34,587 bases of DNA from CAYLPT01 sp964385645 (lineage in GTDB: Bacteria; Armatimonadota; Hebobacteria; Hebobacterales; Hebobacteraceae). Location: contig CAYLPT010000191.1 in NCBI GenBank assembly GCA_964385645.1, positions 1 through 34,587 on the forward strand, in the 5' to 3' direction. Every line of letters begins with the position of its first letter. The stretch's first letter is position 1. Both the position numbers and the translations under genes were made by a program. This document shows, one piece after another, positions 31,588-34,587 of this stretch. The notes beneath the pieces were generated by a model. It was not told the DNA's origin, did not search any database, and was given only the letters and a program-made list of their open reading frames with translations.

Positions 31588-31848
31588 TCAGACCGGCTCG
31601 GAGGCCTGGAGGATGTGGGCCACATCCCGGTAGAGCACGTCTCGGAGTTGCCCCTCGGCGGCCACGGTGAGGTGGAAGTTGTCGTAGTAGCGCAGCCGGC
31701 CCACCAGGGTGGCGCCGTTCTTGAGATGGACGATGACCCGCAGCTCCGGGCTCACCCGGGAGCGCTCGTGAAGGCGGTCCCAGAGCTGGTCCTCGGGATC
31801 CGACGAGTGGTCATAGATGAGCGTCGGCGGGGCCGGCGGCTTGCTCAT
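31588..31848 (-). CDS. Hfq/Sm-like small protein
   Basis: 86 residues from ATG 31848, with AGGAGG eight bases upstream. Residues 36-80 follow the Sm fold of Hfq: 'LRVIVHLKNGATLVGRL', then RYYDNFHLTV, then a last strand 'DVLYRDVAHIL'. These align with the Hfq pattern of a strand ending LVNG, a G-x-x-x-x-(F/Y)D-x-F segment and the VYKHAI strand. The helix before it (QLWDRLHERSRV) occupies the place of the Hfq N-terminal helix. The YKH triad of the proximal RNA site reads YRD here, so RNA preference may differ. It probably forms a ring-shaped RNA-binding protein; homology is judged by eye. It has its own promoter and converges with lysS (11 bases apart). Confidence 0.65.
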   Translation of the reverse strand: MSKPPAPPTLIYDHSSDPEDQLWDRLHERSRVSPELRVIVHLKNGATLVGRLRYYDNFHLTVAAEGQLRDVLYRDVAHILQASEPV

Positions 31849-31930
31849 CGCCCTAGCCTCCTGGCGAGCTCCCTACCCGCTCGCCTCCGGGATGACGGAT
31901 GAATGAGGCAGGGTTACGCGCTGGGAACTC

Positions 31931-31949
31931 GCCCCCGGGCCCCGGGGGC
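31931..31949. repeat. 19-base GC palindrome in the leader of the Hfq/Sm-like gene
   Basis: GCCCCCGGG and CCCGGGGGC flank a single C. The palindrome lies in the transcribed leader between the promoter at 32023-32051 and the ATG at 31848, so the RNA would form a very stable hairpin. Function unknown; an attenuator or autoregulatory site is conceivable. Confidence 0.35.
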
Positions 31950-32022
31950 CTGAAGCTAGGTCGCGCCGCGCCGGCCGCGCTCGCCCGGTGTCCCCTCCTC
32001 GGTGCGCAGGTCTTGCGCGCCC

Positions 32023-32051
32023 ATTATAGCACCAGAGGCGGCTTCGCGCAA
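32023..32051 (-). promoter_or_regulatory. Sigma70-type promoter of the Hfq/Sm-like gene
   Basis: On the minus strand TTGCGC (32051-32046), a 17-base spacer and a perfect TATAAT (32028-32023) preceded by TGC are seen. It starts beyond the stop of the opine-dehydrogenase-type gene, so the 86-residue protein has its own transcript, with a leader of about 170 bases. Confidence 0.75.
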
Positions 32052-32067
32052 CCCGCGCGGCGCCCCC

Positions 32068-33201
32068 TCAATCCTGGCTGCTGCCCTCCAGGACCAGCCG
32101 GCGGATCGCCGGCAGATCCAGGCCCTTCAGGCCCAGGCGCTCCACCGTGCGGCCCGTCTCCCAGTAGTCGCACTCGTGCATCAAGTTCGCCAGGTGGATG
32201 ATGGCGCGGATCGTCGGGCAGGGCGAGCCCAGCGTCTCGCCGATGGAGGCGATGGGTACCAGGCTCATGGGCACGTCCTCGGTGAGGTAGCGATGGTGCA
32301 GGTGCGGCGGCGCCCGGATGCCGTAGTAGCCCCGGTTCGCCTGCACCGCCTCGTGGAGCGTCTTGCCCACCGCGTCATAGGCCACGTACAGCCACTCCCG
32401 CGCGGTCATGCAGTTGAACCCCATCGCCGCCCCCACCGCCACCCGCTCGGCGTCTATCGCCTCCAGCACCCGCGCCACGGAGGGCGTGATCCCCTCCACG
32501 TAGTACTCGAACTCGCCCCGCGTGCTCTCGATGCGGGCCGAGTTCAGCACCGTCACCGCCGGGTGGAAGACGGCCCCGATGTTGTCCATCCCCGTCTTGA
32601 TCACGTTGTCCCCAGGGATGAACTGCGAGAACGCCGCCCCCAGCGCCTCCACCACCTCCGGTGTGCGATAGGCCGGGATCGCCGCCACCGGCACGCTGTT
32701 CTTCACCCGGAAGATCTGCACTTGCCCCGGGTTCACCGCCCGGCTCGCATACAGGAACGTCTGCGCCTCCGCCACGATCACGTCCGCCCCCACGCCCCGC
32801 TGGCGGAAGATGTGGTGCACCTCCAGCGCTCCCCCCGTCCGCCCCGGGTTCAGCACCACCATCTGCCCATCCCGCAGGTGCGGCGCCATCGCCTCCGCCA
32901 GCCAAGCGTGCCCGTTTGCCGGCACCGCCACCAGGATCAGGTCCGCACCCGCCACCGCCTCCCCGATGTCGCTCGTCACCAGCGCCAGCTTGCCCACCCC
33001 CCGGGGGATCTCCTCACCATCGTGGCCGATCACCTCGATCGCGCCCCGCCGCCGAATCGGCTCGATCCGCTCCGGCGTCCGGTTGAACAGCCTCACCTCG
33101 AACCCCATCAGCGCCAGGTGCCCGGCCATCGCCATGCCGCCGTGGCCGGCCCCGAGCACGGCGAACACCGGCCGTCTCTTGTCTGAGGTCTGCTCGCTCA
33201 T
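32068..33201 (-). CDS. NAD(P)-dependent octopine/nopaline-dehydrogenase-family protein
   Basis: 377 residues from ATG 33201 (GGAGGAG just upstream). The N-terminal Rossmann domain begins VFAVLGAGHGGMAMAGHLA (GAGHGG at 17-22), followed by the acceptor strand 'VRLFNRTPERI'. The C-terminal all-helical domain of the octopine dehydrogenase family is seen around 'NIGAVFHPAVTVLNSARIE' with the conserved His, and HEAVQANRGYYGI. Members reduce imines formed from an amino acid and a 2-oxo acid, or act on related substrates; most bacterial homologues have no assigned substrate. No opine-metallophore synthesis genes lie nearby. It is on the same strand as MscS, about 100 bases downstream. Confidence 0.85.
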   Translation of the reverse strand: MSEQTSDKRRPVFAVLGAGHGGMAMAGHLALMGFEVRLFNRTPERIEPIRRRGAIEVIGHDGEEIPRGVGKLALVTSDIGEAVAGADLILVAVPANGHAWLAEAMAPHLRDGQMVVLNPGRTGGALEVHHIFRQRGVGADVIVAEAQTFLYASRAVNPGQVQIFRVKNSVPVAAIPAYRTPEVVEALGAAFSQFIPGDNVIKTGMDNIGAVFHPAVTVLNSARIESTRGEFEYYVEGITPSVARVLEAIDAERVAVGAAMGFNCMTAREWLYVAYDAVGKTLHEAVQANRGYYGIRAPPHLHHRYLTEDVPMSLVPIASIGETLGSPCPTIRAIIHLANLMHECDYWETGRTVERLGLKGLDLPAIRRLVLEGSSQD

Positions 33202-33302
33202 GCACTCCTCCCCCTCTCTCGCATCTGGCGCTCCTTCGCCCATTCCCCGGCCGCCGCGCCACCCCTGGGCCGCTGGCCGCACACGCGCGCGCCGGCCCTG
33301 CC

Positions 33303-34457
33303 CTATCCCCCTCGCCCCTCGGCCTCCTCCGCCCATCCCGGCGGCGAAGCCTGCGCCTCCTCCGCCGGGGAGGAGAGGGCGAGCTCCGGCCCCTGGGGCG
33401 AGCGCATGATGACCGTCCGGATGGGGAAGGGGATCTCGATGCCCTCCTGCCGGAAGCGCCGATGGAGGGCCTTCACGTACTCGTGCGCCAGCGCAAACTG
33501 GGCGGCGAACTCCTGCACCCGCAGCACCACCACGAAGTTGATGCTGAAGTCGGCGAACTCCTTGAAGCGGACCACTGGCTCCCAGTCGGTCGCGGACCCG
33601 GGGACGCGGGCCATGGTCTGCTTCGCGACCTCGATGCAGACCCGCTCGACGTGCTCGAGGTCGCTCTCGTAGGCCACCCCGCAGTTCACATACACCGACA
33701 GCTCCTGCTTCGGCAGGTAGTAGTTGGTCAGCACGCTCTGGGAGAGCTTGGCGTTGGGGATGATGACGATGTTGTTCGCGAACATCCGCACCTTGGTGTT
33801 GCGCCACCCGATCTCCTCGACGAAGCCCTCCTCGCCCGACTCCAGCTTGATGAAGTCGCCCACCGTCACCGGCCGGTCCACCATCATGTAGATGCCTGCG
33901 AAGAGGTTGGACAGCGTGTCCTGCAGCGCCAGCGCCACCGCCAGCCCGCCCAGGCCCAGGCCCGCCAGCAGCGGCCCGATCTCGATCCCCAGGTGCCGCA
34001 GCACGATGAGGATCCCCATCAGCAGGATGAGGATGCTCACCACCTTGCGCCCCACCAGCGCCTGCGCCTGCACCTCCCGCGGCCGGGTTGAGCGCTCCGC
34101 GGCCGCCTCCGTGTACCACTGCGCGGCCGTGTTGAACACCCGCAGCGCCGCGTGCACCCCCAGCAGGATCGCCCCCACCCCTGCCGCCTCGGCGATGAAC
34201 TTCGCCTGTCCTGTGCTCCAGATCTCCAGCCGGATCAGCGCCAGGTACAGCCCCCCCAGCACGATCGCCCACCCCGCAGGCCGGTGCAGCGCCCGGATGA
34301 TCCGCTCATCCAGGTCGCTCCTGCTGCGCACCGTCAGCAGCCGCAGCACGAAGCAGAGGATAACGCGCACCAGCGCCGCCGCCACCGCCGCCGCGGCGAC
34401 GATCGCGATGCTCACGAGGGCGTTTCTGAGGGTCTGCGACTGGAGCCATTCCGGCAT
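33303..34457 (-). CDS. Small-conductance mechanosensitive channel, MscS family
   Basis: 384 residues from ATG 34457, with AAGGAGGG at suitable spacing. Membrane spans lie at about 12-40, 62-80, 88-108 and 138-158. The pore helix TM3 with its Gly/Ala pattern follows ('LLAGLGLGGLAVALALQD' then TLSNLFAGI). The beta domain starts VTVGDFIKLESGEEGFVEEIGWR with the family's NTKVRMFANNIVIIPN, and the C-terminal domain ends near EGIEIPFP. It releases solutes on hypo-osmotic shock. The C-terminal tail (SSPAEEAQASPPGWAEEAEGRGG) is low complexity. It is likely the first gene of a unit with the downstream dehydrogenase, although 101 bases separate them. Confidence 0.93.
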   Translation of the reverse strand: MPEWLQSQTLRNALVSIAIVAAAAVAAALVRVILCFVLRLLTVRSRSDLDERIIRALHRPAGWAIVLGGLYLALIRLEIWSTGQAKFIAEAAGVGAILLGVHAALRVFNTAAQWYTEAAAERSTRPREVQAQALVGRKVVSILILLMGILIVLRHLGIEIGPLLAGLGLGGLAVALALQDTLSNLFAGIYMMVDRPVTVGDFIKLESGEEGFVEEIGWRNTKVRMFANNIVIIPNAKLSQSVLTNYYLPKQELSVYVNCGVAYESDLEHVERVCIEVAKQTMARVPGSATDWEPVVRFKEFADFSINFVVVLRVQEFAAQFALAHEYVKALHRRFRQEGIEIPFPIRTVIMRSPQGPELALSSPAEEAQASPPGWAEEAEGRGG

Positions 34458-34587
34458 TCGTGGGGGCCCTCCTTGCCCGCGGCCCTCTCCCGCGCGCAGG
34501 CTCTGGAGAAGCGAGGCTGAAGCCCGAGGCCGCAGCACCCCGCCGCCGGCGCCGACAGCCGCCGATCACTCTAACACACCCCCGCCC

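Noticed and set aside
31849..32022. Small RNA or tRNA in the leader of the Hfq/Sm-like gene
   Set aside because: No tRNA arms or T-loop consensus on either strand; the region is explained as a 5' leader with one palindrome.

Overview
The window is about 34.6 kb of very GC-rich bacterial chromosome (my estimate is above 70 % G+C). It carries housekeeping genes (rpoB, rpoC, greA, lysS) and two accessory gene groups. All promoters I could recognise are sigma70-type (TTGAC-like and TATAAT-like boxes, 17-base spacing), so the host is a bacterium. SLH repeats of the 'HWA..GIV.GY..G.YHPE..V.R.QMAVF.ARA' kind, a GerMN-domain protein without sporulation neighbours, a free-standing two-blade GyrA propeller piece and zinc-ribbon insertions in both large RNA polymerase subunits suggest a deep-branching Terrabacteria-type lineage. 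Armatimonadota is my best guess, but this is an inference. No tRNA, rRNA, CRISPR array or insertion sequence was seen.

Layout. 1-1218 (+): end of a GerMN protein and an M48 lipoprotein metalloprotease. 1301-3829 (-): two-blade GyrA-CTD-like protein, a TIGR04076-like protein and an ABC-class ATPase. 3880-8660 (+): from one clear promoter, a small ribbon-helix-helix (RHH) protein, ATP sulfurylase (sat), an alkaline-phosphatase-superfamily (AP) enzyme, APS kinase (cysC) and a second AP enzyme. 8668-13893 (-), converging on that operon: two larger exported or membrane-anchored AP enzymes, a second RHH protein and a membrane protein. 14012-16876 (-): two DGC-type putative zinc-binding proteins, an aquaglyceroporin, a third degenerate DGC-like protein and a cupin, divergent from a MerR-thioredoxin fusion regulator (17044-17715, +). 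17737-20022 (-): a subtilisin-fold protein with three SLH domains that has lost its catalytic Asp and Ser. 20199-29346 (+): rpoB-rpoC with their own promoter. 29400-31576 (+): greA-lysS. 31588-34457 (-): Hfq/Sm-like protein with its own promoter, octopine-dehydrogenase-type enzyme and an MscS channel.

How the genes may work together. The 3.9-13.9 kb block contains everything needed to activate sulfate to PAPS (Sat plus APS kinase). It has no PAPS reductase or sulfotransferase; instead it has four AP-superfamily hydrolases, two predicted cytosolic and two predicted exported. The two RHH proteins and the APS kinase, which have unrelated folds, all end in the same short tail (RL..LGY followed by I or L). 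This is the best candidate here for an undescribed system: a tagged sulfate-activation and phosphodiester/sulfoester module, probably controlled by the RHH protein at a palindrome over the promoter. The 14-17.7 kb block looks like a separate thiol- or metal-responsive unit.

The transcription machinery is also unusual. RpoB has a zinc ribbon where E. coli carries its lineage-specific insertion. RpoC has about 230 extra residues with two identical-spacing zinc ribbons, and its NADFDGD motif reads GADFDGD. The rpoBC pair is separated from its usual ribosomal-protein neighbours.
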